64,000 nt of DNA from Halichondria panicea (taxonomy: Eukaryota; Porifera; Demospongiae; Suberitida; Halichondriidae): positions 3,787,502 through 3,851,501 of the forward strand of contig NC_087393.1 of the NCBI RefSeq assembly GCF_963675165.1, read 5' to 3'. The position numbers and the translations under genes were made by a program. Shown piece after piece: positions 1 to 9,894 of this stretch. A model generated the notes under the pieces. It was given only the letters and a program-made list of their open reading frames with translations. It was not told where the DNA came from and ran no database searches. Every line of letters starts with the position of its first letter. Position 1 is the stretch's first letter.

Positions 1-1259
1 CCAGCATACAATCATTTTATGAGTTGCTTGGAAACCATGTACTCGACTGGCAATAATGGAGTGGCTGTATCGTTCAAAGCAGAGCAACTCTCAACAGAAT
101 TTGAGCAATATTTCGAATACAAACGTGTTAAAGAATTGGTGAGTGCTATAATAATTATCGCAACAACTATATAGGCCCCTTCTTTATAAACCATAATAGC
201 TCTCTATAAATCTCAACGGATGTGCTCCAGCCAAGTTATAATTATTATTGTACATTGACAGTGAGTTTTTAAAAACTCAGGAGCATAATTTCTTATTGAG
301 GCGGGGATCCGTTTACAATTGTAATACTCATAACAATTAATACTGATGCAAGTGCCTCAATTTTTCTGTACGCAATTAGTTCAGGGCCGTAGATAGTTCA
401 AGTTTGCAGGGGTGGCAAAATTATAGCTGTACAATCAGTTTTACTAAAAAAAGTAAACTGTTATTTTTTTGTTCATGGCGACTTGTAACTTGCTGTAGCA
501 CCAACTTAGCTGTAGCACCAACTTAGCTGTTTATGGAGCAACTAAGGAAAAGTAGCTTGAACTAACAAGGTACTCTAGGATTTCAGAAAGAGCAGGACAA
601 AATAATAGGGCGCTGAATTTTCAAAAAAGGTCATCGCCGTTTCACACTGCATGCAATGAGCATGCACATTAAAATAGCCCTGCCCACACATCAATTGCGA
701 TAAAGTGTGCAGATAAAATTTATTATTAATTATTGTGGCTAAAACTAGATCTAGAATGCGGCCCTGTAGTTAGACACTGTTTTGGAGGTATCTATGGATT
801 TAGAAGCCCAATGCACTGATTTAGTATCCCGAGCATAGCGAGGGTACTGCAAGTGGCTGAGAGCTTCTAAATCACGTGGACACCGAAAAAACAGTGTCTA
901 ACTCAATACTAGTTGCGCATGCGCAAACCGATCACTTGGCAATGGGATATTAGGTATACTAAGTAAGTGGCAAGTATACTAAGTCCCGTAGTATACCTCC
1001 TCTGACGCACTTTTCCCATGCATGTACTTCCGATGTAGATCTTATCAACTAGTGTCTAATGATTGCTATGCATGATCTTTCATGAAAAGTATATACACGT
1101 GCTTGCATGAAACCTAATTGTTTATCTCTAGGGTCCGTCAATTTACTTTCAGTGTTTGTTTTGAATAGATAAATGCACTTCTTGTGAATTAGCTTATAGT
1201 TGTGCTTTAAAATCAGTCTCATTGCTGTAGCTCATTTTACCATTCGATCAAGACTTACT
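1..1259. other. Intergenic, no gene recognised
   Basis: No open frame here resembles a known protein. The stretch holds a 17-bp direct repeat in two adjacent copies near 492-528 and one small inverted-repeat element listed separately. The region from about 1090 to 1259 should contain the promoter of the large gene that starts at 1260, but I see no decisive TATA element. Confidence 0.5.
769..902. repeat. Short palindromic MITE-like element
   Basis: The two ends are inverted copies of each other: GTTAGACACTGTTTT at the left and its complement ending CAGTGTCTAAC at the right. The inverted similarity resumes further in around GATTTAGAAGC. The 134-bp size and absence of coding capacity fit a miniature inverted-repeat element. 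No clear target-site duplication was seen. Confidence 0.55.
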
Positions 1260-4200
1260 ATGAATCAGTTCATAAGTATATTTTTGCTGCTTCTGTTTCT
1301 GTACATCAATTTAGTACCCGTTTTTACTAAGTCAGTATTATGTGTCAGCGAAAGTAGTAACTGTAGTAAGTATACTGAGTGCAAAGATTGTCACCCTCTT
1401 CAATGGTATATGAAAAATGAATCATTCAAGTCAAATTCCACATTTTTCTTTCTTCCTGAACGGCACAAGCTGTGCAACAGCATGAACATAAGAAATGTAT
1501 CACGTTTGACATTAGAGGGAAGCAAACAGTCTACGAAAAGGAGTGAGATTGCTTGCTGCTTTAACAAAACTGGAGGAGGTGTGTCTTTTTTAGACGTAAC
1601 TAATGTAAACTTGACAAATATCACGTTCACAAAGTGTGGAATCGATAACAATTACACATCGGATAATTTTACCGTTCATGCAACTGTCTCTTTCCGTTAC
1701 TCATCCAACATTACTCTATCTGGTGTTGTGATCGACGGTAGCACTGGTTTTGGCTTACATGTTGATAGAGTGTACGGTTTCATCAGAGTCCAAGACTCCG
1801 TATTTAAATATAGTACTAACGTCAGTCACAATTGCAGTCACAATTGGACTTACAAGTACACAGGAAACGCAAGGTTCTATTACGGAAATGACTCTAAGAA
1901 AGGTTCGTCGTTAGTTATTAAAAACTCTAGTTTCCTATATGGACATGGTTACAGGTATAACGGTAGAAGACCTGACAGCACTGGACTTCTCATTCTTATT
2001 TATGCACCAGCAATTCAAGTCACCATTACAAACATCACCGCAAAATGGAACACTGCTCGAACAGGTGGGAACATTGGATTTGTGATAACCTATTTCCATG
2101 AAAATACAAGTAATATATCGATTAGTGGCAGTGTCATATCGCACGGAGAATCACTAAAAGGTGCTGGGTTAATGAGCTACATAAGATTGAATAATACACA
2201 TTCAAACAACTGCAATACGGATAATAACACACATAACATCGTGTCTGTCGATAATGTTCGTATGGCTAGCAATACTGGAGGAGCTGTGTACATACATCAG
2301 CAACAACTAAAGTACATTGACTGTACCCTGCAGAGAACTACATTCACCAACTGCATATTTCATAACAATACTGGGTATCGTGGAATTGCCGTGGCAATTA
2401 TAAAATTTTTGGTTCCGGGAATTCTACCTCACAATGCTGTACAGTTTGATGTCACATTCCAGAACTGTACTTTTTCGAACAATACTCTGAATGCACAACA
2501 GGATCTAGAATGGAAAATGCAGCTGAAAGAGTCTGTGATGATGCTGTTGCAGGCAGAAAGTGTAACTGTCATTGATTGCACGTTCAAGTATAATAATGTA
2601 ACTGCGATTTCTCTAGTTAACAGTAATCTGTGTTTCAAAGGTGTTATCTTGTTCAAGGAGAATAAAGCTATAAATGGTGGTGCTCTTAATCTTTGTGATA
2701 GTTCCATCATTTACATGAAACCTCCAACGCACGTTCAGTTTGTCAAGAACAGTGCCTCAGTATCGGGTGGAGCTATTTATGTTGAGCAGCGACGATTGGA
2801 TACTGACCCACCATGTTTTTATCAGCCCCTTGTTAGTCCAACATGGGATATATCTGAAATAAAGGAGAATTTTCAGTTTGAATATGTGGATAATAGAGCT
2901 ACGATTGCAGGAGATGCTTTGTATGGAGGGGCGGTGAGCTATTGTTATATGATTTGCGTTGTCGATCGCTACAAAAATTCTTCTGGCGTTTTCGATCGCC
3001 ACATAAATTCTTCTCTTCTATTCAGGGACTTGCATAACATCAGTAGTCAAAATGGCTCATCAATTGTCTCTTCAGATCCTTTTGATGTTATTTTCTGTGG
3101 CATAAACAGAACAAGTAGCAACAAAACTGTGTATATATATCCTGGAGAAAGATTTTCGTTGTTGGTTTCTACTGTTGGACAATGTAATGGCCATGCTCCT
3201 GCATTCATTGATGCAGCTGTTCTTAACCCTAGCCCTAACGTAAGCCTTCTTCAACCTGATTTACCTCCTTCAGAAGGAGTCCAGAAGATTTGCCAGGATG
3301 TTTCTGTCACAATATTCACGAACATTCCTAATGTTACTCTTGAACTAACGATCAAAGGTATACCAACGGCTAGCACAGCAGCCCTTAATCTTTACAGAAA
3401 CAAAAGAACTCAAGTTTTCGTGTCTCTAAAAGAATGTCCATGGATTTTCAAGTCCAATAAAAGTAATGGCTGTGATTGTGCTCCTATCATCAAGAACAAA
3501 GCAAGTGTTGTGTCATGTGACATTAACACATGCCCCTCCTTTAACAGAGGAGAACCAAATGTCTGGGTTGGCTGTAAGCCGCAACATGGAATGAATGATT
3601 CAAGTGCAGCTCATAGCGATGCTCCATGCAGCGAAGTAGTTGTTACTAAGGATTGTCCGACAGAACTTTGCGCTGATAATGTCATCAGGCTTACTCAACT
3701 GAATGCAACTAAGCAGTGCCATAATGGGAGGGAGGGCATAATGTGCGGAAGGTGCAAAGACGGCTATAGTCTGAGTTTAGGGCAAGAAGGCTGTGTATTG
3801 AATAGTGAGTGTTCGCATTGGAAGTTGTTTGTTTTGCTACTGGTGTTTGCGTTAGCAGGACTTTTCCTCGTTTCGTTTATGGCTGTTTTTAACTTTACCG
3901 TTTCTCAAGGTACAATGTATGGACTTCTCTTCTATATTAGTGTGATACATGTTAATCGCAAACTTATCTTCATCAAAGACAATTCTGGCCCAAGCTTCTT
4001 GGGAATTTTTGTAGCCTGGTTAAATCTTGACCTGGGGTTTGATGTCTGTCTATATTCCGGAATAGACGCATACCAAAAAATATGGCTGGAGTTATCATTT
4101 GTGTTGTACCTTCTTCTTCTCTCATTGCTAATTATTTCCCTAAGCCATAAGTTCATTTTCATCACGCGGCTCGTTGGAAGGAATGTTGTCAGTGTACTCT

Positions 4201-5024
4201 CAACAGTACTAGTGTTATCGTATGCAAAAGTTGCTCGAATTTCCATCAAATCTCTTAAATATGTTATCTTGTACTCCTCCAATGGTAACGAACTCAAAGT
4301 ATGGTATTATGATGGTACCATTCAGTATTTCCAGGGCAAGCACATTCCACTTGCAATGGTTGCCATTACCATGCTCGTTATCATATCAATTTATGTACTA
4401 GCTTTACTTTTCGTCCAGTGTTTGCAGAGAAGATCAAACTGGTGTATCCTGAGGTGGGTCAACCAACTAAGGCCCTTTTTTGATGCCCACGCTGGCCCCT
4501 GTAGAGACCACTACCGATTCTGGCCTGGTTTTCTTCTTTTTTGTCTTCTAGCTCTCTTTTCTCTGCGTGCATTTGCACATATCAGTGATCACACTCAGCT
4601 CTACTTAGCTCTTGGATTCTGTGTTTTCACATTTGTACTGGCTTGCATCTCTCCACACGGTGTATACAAAAAGTGGCCCCTGAATTTGCTCGAATTTTCA
4701 TTCTTCCTCAACCTAGGCTTTGTGACTGCACTAGTTCCTCTAAAACTGAAATGGGATTTAGCAAGTATTTCTGTAGGTATAGCTGCAGCCACGTTCATAC
4801 TTATTGTTGCATTCCATGGTTATCAACGAATCAGCGCCACAAGAAGATGGCAAAGGCTCGTTGGCCGAATTCAGAGAAGAAGGTTCAAACCGTATCGATA
4901 CATGAATATCAATGCAATTCCAAGAGATTACAGTGATGGTGAGAATAGAGAAGTCAATGAACACACACCCATCCTTTCCCCTCTCAACAATCGCCTCAGG
5001 GAATCCCTGTTATCGGATGACTGA
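1260..5024 (+). CDS. Beta-helix ectodomain polytopic membrane protein, member 1
   Basis: Intronless 1254-aa protein of an uncharacterised family; six members or part-members lie in this window. The open frame extends upstream of 1260 without an ATG, so the first ATG is taken; it opens a signal peptide (about residues 1-24). Residues ~50-600 are a Ser/Thr/Asn-rich ectodomain with repeated N-N/G-G turns such as GGAVYIH and GGALNLC, typical of right-handed parallel beta-helices, with many N-glycosylation sequons. A shared module follows (PPCFYQ, YPGERF, VGQCNGHAP), then a Cys-rich segment CHNGREGIMCGRCKDGYSL (~820-840). From ~853 to 1190 there are about eight hydrophobic segments. A conserved loop, RPFFDAHAGPCRDHYRFWPG, lies near 1070-1090. 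The cytosolic tail ends in an acidic dileucine-like stretch (RESLLSDD). Function unknown; a cell-surface or endolysosomal receptor/adhesion role is inference. Confidence 0.85.
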   Translation: MNQFISIFLLLLFLYINLVPVFTKSVLCVSESSNCSKYTECKDCHPLQWYMKNESFKSNSTFFFLPERHKLCNSMNIRNVSRLTLEGSKQSTKRSEIACCFNKTGGGVSFLDVTNVNLTNITFTKCGIDNNYTSDNFTVHATVSFRYSSNITLSGVVIDGSTGFGLHVDRVYGFIRVQDSVFKYSTNVSHNCSHNWTYKYTGNARFYYGNDSKKGSSLVIKNSSFLYGHGYRYNGRRPDSTGLLILIYAPAIQVTITNITAKWNTARTGGNIGFVITYFHENTSNISISGSVISHGESLKGAGLMSYIRLNNTHSNNCNTDNNTHNIVSVDNVRMASNTGGAVYIHQQQLKYIDCTLQRTTFTNCIFHNNTGYRGIAVAIIKFLVPGILPHNAVQFDVTFQNCTFSNNTLNAQQDLEWKMQLKESVMMLLQAESVTVIDCTFKYNNVTAISLVNSNLCFKGVILFKENKAINGGALNLCDSSIIYMKPPTHVQFVKNSASVSGGAIYVEQRRLDTDPPCFYQPLVSPTWDISEIKENFQFEYVDNRATIAGDALYGGAVSYCYMICVVDRYKNSSGVFDRHINSSLLFRDLHNISSQNGSSIVSSDPFDVIFCGINRTSSNKTVYIYPGERFSLLVSTVGQCNGHAPAFIDAAVLNPSPNVSLLQPDLPPSEGVQKICQDVSVTIFTNIPNVTLELTIKGIPTASTAALNLYRNKRTQVFVSLKECPWIFKSNKSNGCDCAPIIKNKASVVSCDINTCPSFNRGEPNVWVGCKPQHGMNDSSAAHSDAPCSEVVVTKDCPTELCADNVIRLTQLNATKQCHNGREGIMCGRCKDGYSLSLGQEGCVLNSECSHWKLFVLLLVFALAGLFLVSFMAVFNFTVSQGTMYGLLFYISVIHVNRKLIFIKDNSGPSFLGIFVAWLNLDLGFDVCLYSGIDAYQKIWLELSFVLYLLLLSLLIISLSHKFIFITRLVGRNVVSVLSTVLVLSYAKVARISIKSLKYVILYSSNGNELKVWYYDGTIQYFQGKHIPLAMVAITMLVIISIYVLALLFVQCLQRRSNWCILRWVNQLRPFFDAHAGPCRDHYRFWPGFLLFCLLALFSLRAFAHISDHTQLYLALGFCVFTFVLACISPHGVYKKWPLNLLEFSFFLNLGFVTALVPLKLKWDLASISVGIAAATFILIVAFHGYQRISATRRWQRLVGRIQRRRFKPYRYMNINAIPRDYSDGENREVNEHTPILSPLNNRLRESLLSDD

Positions 5025-5547
5025 ACATCTAAACAGTTTCACTTTGTCATTTTAGCTGATAGTGTATATAATGTACGTATATATGTTATTGTAGTCATGC
5101 ACTAGTCTTGTTTAACAAAAGTACTATGCTGTATAGTAGCAGGAGTACAATTAAGAGGAGTATCCAACTCCCACGCACATTCTATTCTACATCTTCCGTC
5201 ACTAACCACTTGTAGTTGTGTAAACTGTTAGCCACGAATGTGGGCTAGAGGTACTATGGAGTTGTATTTGATTCAGTATTCTGCTGGAAGCAACTATGCA
5301 TTTGCCAAGGCGAGGCAAAACACCCACGCGCGACTTTTGCCTAGGCAAAAACCCAGCCAAATCTTATTGCTGGGGTTGTTGCCGGACCAAAAATATTGCC
5401 GGAGTTACTGCCCCAGCAAACATATTGCCGGGGTTACTGCCTGGACAATACTCTAAATTGCCAGGCAGTAAGTTTGCAGCATGCGCAGATATTTTAATTG
5501 TCAGCCACAGCTAGTGGAGTTTTACAATAACATGGTCTTGCAAGTCG
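5025..5547. other. Intergenic with ~29-bp imperfect tandem repeat
   Basis: No gene recognised. About 5355-5465 contains three imperfect copies of a ~29-bp unit with the core ATTGCCGGGGTTACTGCC. The small open frames across it look like products of the repeat. Confidence 0.45.
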
Positions 5548-7234
5548 ATGGATTTGGTTTTAAGCCGTGTTTCAACCTTATTATCAGAGCTACAGTATCG
5601 TGTACAAGATAACAGCCTTCTAAATGCTAACATACTTAGTTATACAGCTCGAATCGAAGCTGCAATTACAAGACTTGGCTCTGGTCACCAGGTTCTGATC
5701 CAGGCCCTGCAATCGATAAGAGAAAGTCTTCCAACCTACCAGAATGGAAGTACAGACAGTGATATGTCTGCAACCCAGCCAACTCGATTGTATACAGGTA
5801 TTTTATTACATGCAGCTCAATATTCTTTGGCATTGTGTAGATTACATGTATAATATACTGTTCCAAATTCTTTGCCTTGGGCTTTGGACAAGAACGATCT
5901 ATTGTGCCCTAGCCTCGGCTAGTTTTACCTATAATAGAGCCCCCCCCCCCCCGAAGAAATGTGTTGGTTGCTTTTCCTGATCCACCTGTACACCTATAAT
6001 TATAAGCCGTTGAAAGTAGCATTAGTGAAACATAATTATAGCTATAGGGTGGATCATAAATTTTGTTAACTGTACGCACAGGTGGGAGAGGACAACCATC
6101 TTTACTCGTCAATGTGGAACAAATCGAGTTTCTCTTTTCGTTACATTTCTCTGTTCGCCAGATAGCTGGTCTGTTAGGAGTATCACAGACAACTGTTAAG
6201 AGAAGGATGAGTGTCCATGGTATGTGTGTGAGAGAATGCTATTCTCAGTTATCTGCTGCTCAAGTCGATTCTTTGGTCAGAGACATTGTTCACAGTCACC
6301 CACATTCTGGATACAGACTAGTGCAATCGTATGTAAATACACAGGGAGTGAGACTAACAGAGAGAGTTGTGAGAGAATCTTTAAGTCGGTTGGTGTTGCT
6401 TACGGTGGAGTCATCAGTGATGCATACCACGCAGAGTATATGCTGTATACCACATCCAAATGCTTTGTGGCATATAGATGGCAACATGCGTCTAGTGAGG
6501 TGGAGATTTCCAGTACATGTTGCCATAGACGGCTACAGTAGGCTAAGCACATATTTAGAGTGCTCCACTAACAACAGAGCTGCAACTGTTCTTCGGCATT
6601 TTACGAATGCAGTTTGTGTTTGTGGATGTCCACTATAGAGTACGATCCGATTTTGGTGGAGAAAATATAGAGGTCACCCAATTAATGGTTTTATTACGTA
6701 GTACAAATCGAGGGAGCCACATTACCAGCAGATCAACTAGAAATCAGCGCATTGAAAGACTGTGGCGAGATGTTTTTCTAAATTGTTTGAGTGTGTTCTA
6801 CGATACTTTTTACATGATGGAAGTTTCAAATATTCTCGATCCCGATATTGAAAGTCATCTTATGACCCTTCACTATGTGTACCAACCTAGAATTCAGGAG
6901 TCACTGAACTCATTTCGAACCGCATGGAATAATCATGGTATAAACTACTCACCGAGCAAGTCCTATGCAAATGTGGACAGCTGGGATGCTCTCTACTAGA
7001 GAAAGTCAGAGATTCAGACTACTTAACGTTTGTGGACTGTTCCAACTCTCACCTAATGATGATACTGAGAGTGAAGATAACTCTAGCAATGATGATATTG
7101 AAGATATTGACGATTCTCACCAAGAAATTATTGATATTTTCCGAAGATCTGTAGATCCATTAGCTATCAGTGACATACATGCAGTCGATATATACGTTCA
7201 AGCACTACAAATAGCTATGTCTCATCAGCAATGA
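5548..7234 (+). pseudogene. Decayed DDE integrase-core transposase gene
   Basis: Exon 1 (5548-5797) ends at a GT donor; exon 2 starts at 6082 after an AG acceptor and joins in frame. Exon 2 begins with a helix-turn-helix (FSVRQIAGLLGVSQTTVKRR). An integrase-core (rve) fold follows: first Asp in LWHIDGNMRLVRWRF, second in VRSDFGGEN, Glu in [13 protein letters not shown]. Downstream come a C-terminal MQMWTAGML motif and an acidic tail. This type of stand-alone integrase is widespread in aquatic animals and is related to IS3/retroviral integrases. The frame is broken at about 6635 (just before VRSD) and about 6950 (just before MQMWTAGM); the stretch 6390-6440 also looks scrambled. All three catalytic residues remain, so decay is recent, or some breaks are assembly errors. 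Confidence 0.7.
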
Positions 7235-7249
7235 TTTTAGTAGTTGTAT

Positions 7250-7460
7250 TCATCCTCCAATAATGGAATTAAAATTAATGAGAAATGATTAAGTGAATTG
7301 ACCAATCAATGGTAATGAACAATTAAGTTTTAATGAGAATTGATGCGAATCAATAATAGAGAATGATTGACCAATCAAGGGTACAAAACAATTAACGAAT
7401 AAATTTTCAAGAGGAATGATCAACCAATCAATTGTATATAATTATTATTATAAATGAACA
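7250..7460. repeat. Degenerate tandem repeat
   Basis: Three degenerate copies, spaced about 60-70 bp, of an AT-rich unit containing GAATGATTGACCAATCAA. They lie between the converging ends of the integrase and HECT relics. Confidence 0.4.
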
Positions 7461-7507
7461 AAACAACTTATTTTAGTTTTTAGTTCAGACCATGCATAAA
7501 TCAATGT

Positions 7508-8639
7508 TCAGAAAATAACAAAAGACCACAAGTGAGAGCTTCGTAATATTTCTCCAAATTCCTGAGAGAACTGAGTAAAAGACTCGTAAGTAGACGGTAG
7601 GTGAAGAACCATCCCACATGTTGTTACAGTTGGCCTTCTGACAAATGATGATGACGGCACAAAAAAATTAACACTCACAGTTTGGTTTACACAATGAGGA
7701 CTGCCAGTGACGAATCGAAGCAACAGAGACAAGGATTCAGTAGAGAGTGTGAAAATAAACCGGCGGAGGTAATCAAAACACCTAGATTCAGTACTGTTGC
7801 GATGTACCGGTTCTTCCACTATATTCCATACTTTCATATTCGTTGGAAGAAGCGAATGACAGAGCTCAATTCCTACGGCTAAAGCACAATATCTCCACAA
7901 GCTTGGATTTGCACACAACATCCCTCTCCTTATTTGCATAGTATGGTTGACAGACAAGAGCGTATTCAGCTGTGTGTAGTACTACCTCTCTGATGTTTTT
8001 TTTTTGGGATGACATCACAATTGAATCTCGCCAGCATCGGAATGATTACATTCTCTAATACTGCTGAAGTATCAGATATGTCATTTGCGGAAATGCATGC
8101 CTCAACTGCCATATACATGTTCTCTTGGGTCAATGTAATTTAAGAAGTAGTATATCATCAGGTGTAACACTTTGATCGTTGATAAGGCCCAGGAAAAAAG
8201 GTGAAGCAAAGCAAATAGGAACAAATCCCGTAAGCACATAACCGTGTGACAATAATTATACCTAAAGTGTAAAAGTACTTGGCTGATCGTGGAGTGAGTA
8301 TTGGAACTTTCTCTGCATTCCCTTCCATCATGCGTTGCTCAACAGCATGCCAAAATATTGGAAACAATTCCCACTGCCATCAAAACCTCTCTCATTGCGG
8401 AATGTGACCACAAGCTCCATATTTACAATACCTGGGTCTTTGATATAGAGTGCGAGAACATCCTCAACGATATTGTTTCGATTAACTTCGATGTGCTTTG
8501 TACCAGTATTAGTCAATGTGAGTGTGATAAAGCGTCTCCTTTCTTCTAACTGTTCAAGACTGTCAATGCTGAAAATAATTGGACAGTTCCTTGTAGACCT
8601 ACTGGGGGGGTTCCTCTTAAACCGTCTGTGAATGATCAT
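7508..8639 (-). pseudogene. Degenerate HECT-type E3 ligase domain gene
   Basis: Read on the minus strand, blocks in HECT order are visible. The N-lobe start is IEVNRNNIVEDVLALYIKDP followed by LVVTFRNERGFDGSGN (8639-8328). In another frame comes FWHAVEQRMMEGNAEKVPIL (8367-8250). Then LLNYIDPREHVYMAVEACIS (about 8150-8000), and a C-lobe with RFVTGSPHC and RRPTVTTCGMVLHLPSTYES (7957-7508). The Cys in TCGM sits where HECT ligases carry the catalytic thioester cysteine. The frame changes without an intron near 8367, so the gene is broken. It is convergent with the integrase relic and could have travelled with it. The closest architecture I know is the G2E3-like HECT group of invertebrate genomes. 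Confidence 0.55.
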
Positions 8640-9182
8640 TCCTTATGCGGTCATACCACTGAAGAAAATAAATGGGGGGGAAATATAGCATATCACATTG
8701 TTAGAATCATCTGAATGCAAGTCCACTCCTATATATTACACCTTTAAATTTTAATGTACAAAATTACGCCTTACTGCCTCAATTAAGCTGCATCCTTGGA
8801 CGCTCTCTTTCAACCCTTTCTTCCAACATTCTCTGTCTCTCCTGTACAGTAGCAGTGTTAATAAGTTATCAATGGGATGGCAAAGAGATCTTCCCATGGG
8901 TATCATACGATTATAATTATTAGAGACACGCTATAGCCTACGTAATACGTAAAGCAACATTTAAACATTATGGTGATTAAACAAAACTTCATACCCACTC
9001 TTGGTCAATTTGTAGGCTCTCTGCATAAACCTCGTCTTGCGTCGAAGTATCTCTGCCACCATATTTTCTTCCACTGTTTTCTTGTAGCCGTGTAGCCAAA
9101 ATTTAAAAACAGCATTGAAATTTGTCCCAAAGGGTGGTTCCAGCTTCGTTTCAATGAAGTATAATGTCATGAATCAAGCCGC
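8640..9182. other. Possible upstream exons of the HECT relic
   Basis: On the minus strand, 8961-9170 encodes a basic segment (EILRRKTRFMQRAYKLTKSG) and about 8787-8850 encodes a coiled-coil-like run (RQRMLEERVERERPRMQLN) that ends in a stop. Both could be exons of the HECT relic, but I recognise neither. Confidence 0.25.
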
Positions 9183-9455
9183 TTAATTGCACCATGAATT
9201 GTGGTGAACTGTTGGTATAGGTAAAATTGGCAGGTGTGTTTTGAAAGTTGTAATGCACCCCCTGTATGCAGTGTTTTTAACAAACGTGTAATTTTCTAAT
9301 TCAACTCGTCTAATCATACATCTTGTTCCATACCGCTCGTGATAAGCAATCTGCACACCCTTTCCTGATTTGGCCGTATTCCCCTCAAATGTTGTATTGA
9401 CAACTTTTAGTATTGTTCTGTGGAATGGACTTTTTGTGCAATAACTGCATATCAT
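9183..9455 (-). pseudogene. Fragment of a beta-helix membrane gene
   Basis: This 90-codon minus-strand frame aligns with part of the beta-helix domain of the adjacent gene at 9895-13668. It shares the pattern NTTFEGNTAKSGKG, a YHERYGTRC-like motif, and NYTFVKNTAYRGC. It has no signal peptide or membrane domain. It reads as a remnant of an additional tandem member of the family. Confidence 0.6.
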
Positions 9456-9894
9456 CGTAATTATTTGTACATTCTCTCAAACACATGTTCAATTGTTTGA
9501 GATCCTCTGCGTCCTGTTTACAAACCCCATAAGAGAACGGCACAGCTGCATGGCACTCAAGATCTGCGTTATTGCAGCTATCCTGCATTTATTATGTTTA
9601 CCCAATGCAGTATGTATATTATGTACTGCTGAGGAAGCGGCGACTGTAAGCAAGGAAATTGTCACTAAAATAGCACACACTTCCATTATTATAGTATATA
9701 CGATCAATGAATCACTCGTTTATATAGTGCATATAGTGCATGCATGACGATGAAGCTAATCAGTATTCAAAACAATGCACGATATATATACATTTTCAAT
9801 AACAACAGTGTTGATTATTACGTATAATTATTACTATATATGCGTGCACAAACTGATAAGTTTACACTGACTGCAACTAATGTGTTTGTAAATG
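9456..9894. other. Intergenic, no gene recognised
   Basis: AT-rich spacer between the family fragment and the 3' end of the next large gene. The open frames on both strands (about 9493-9747) resemble nothing known. Confidence 0.4.

Noticed and set aside
1200-1259. Twenty extra N-terminal codons before the first ATG of member 1
   Set aside because: They begin at a TTG; the ATG at 1260 directly starts a good signal peptide.
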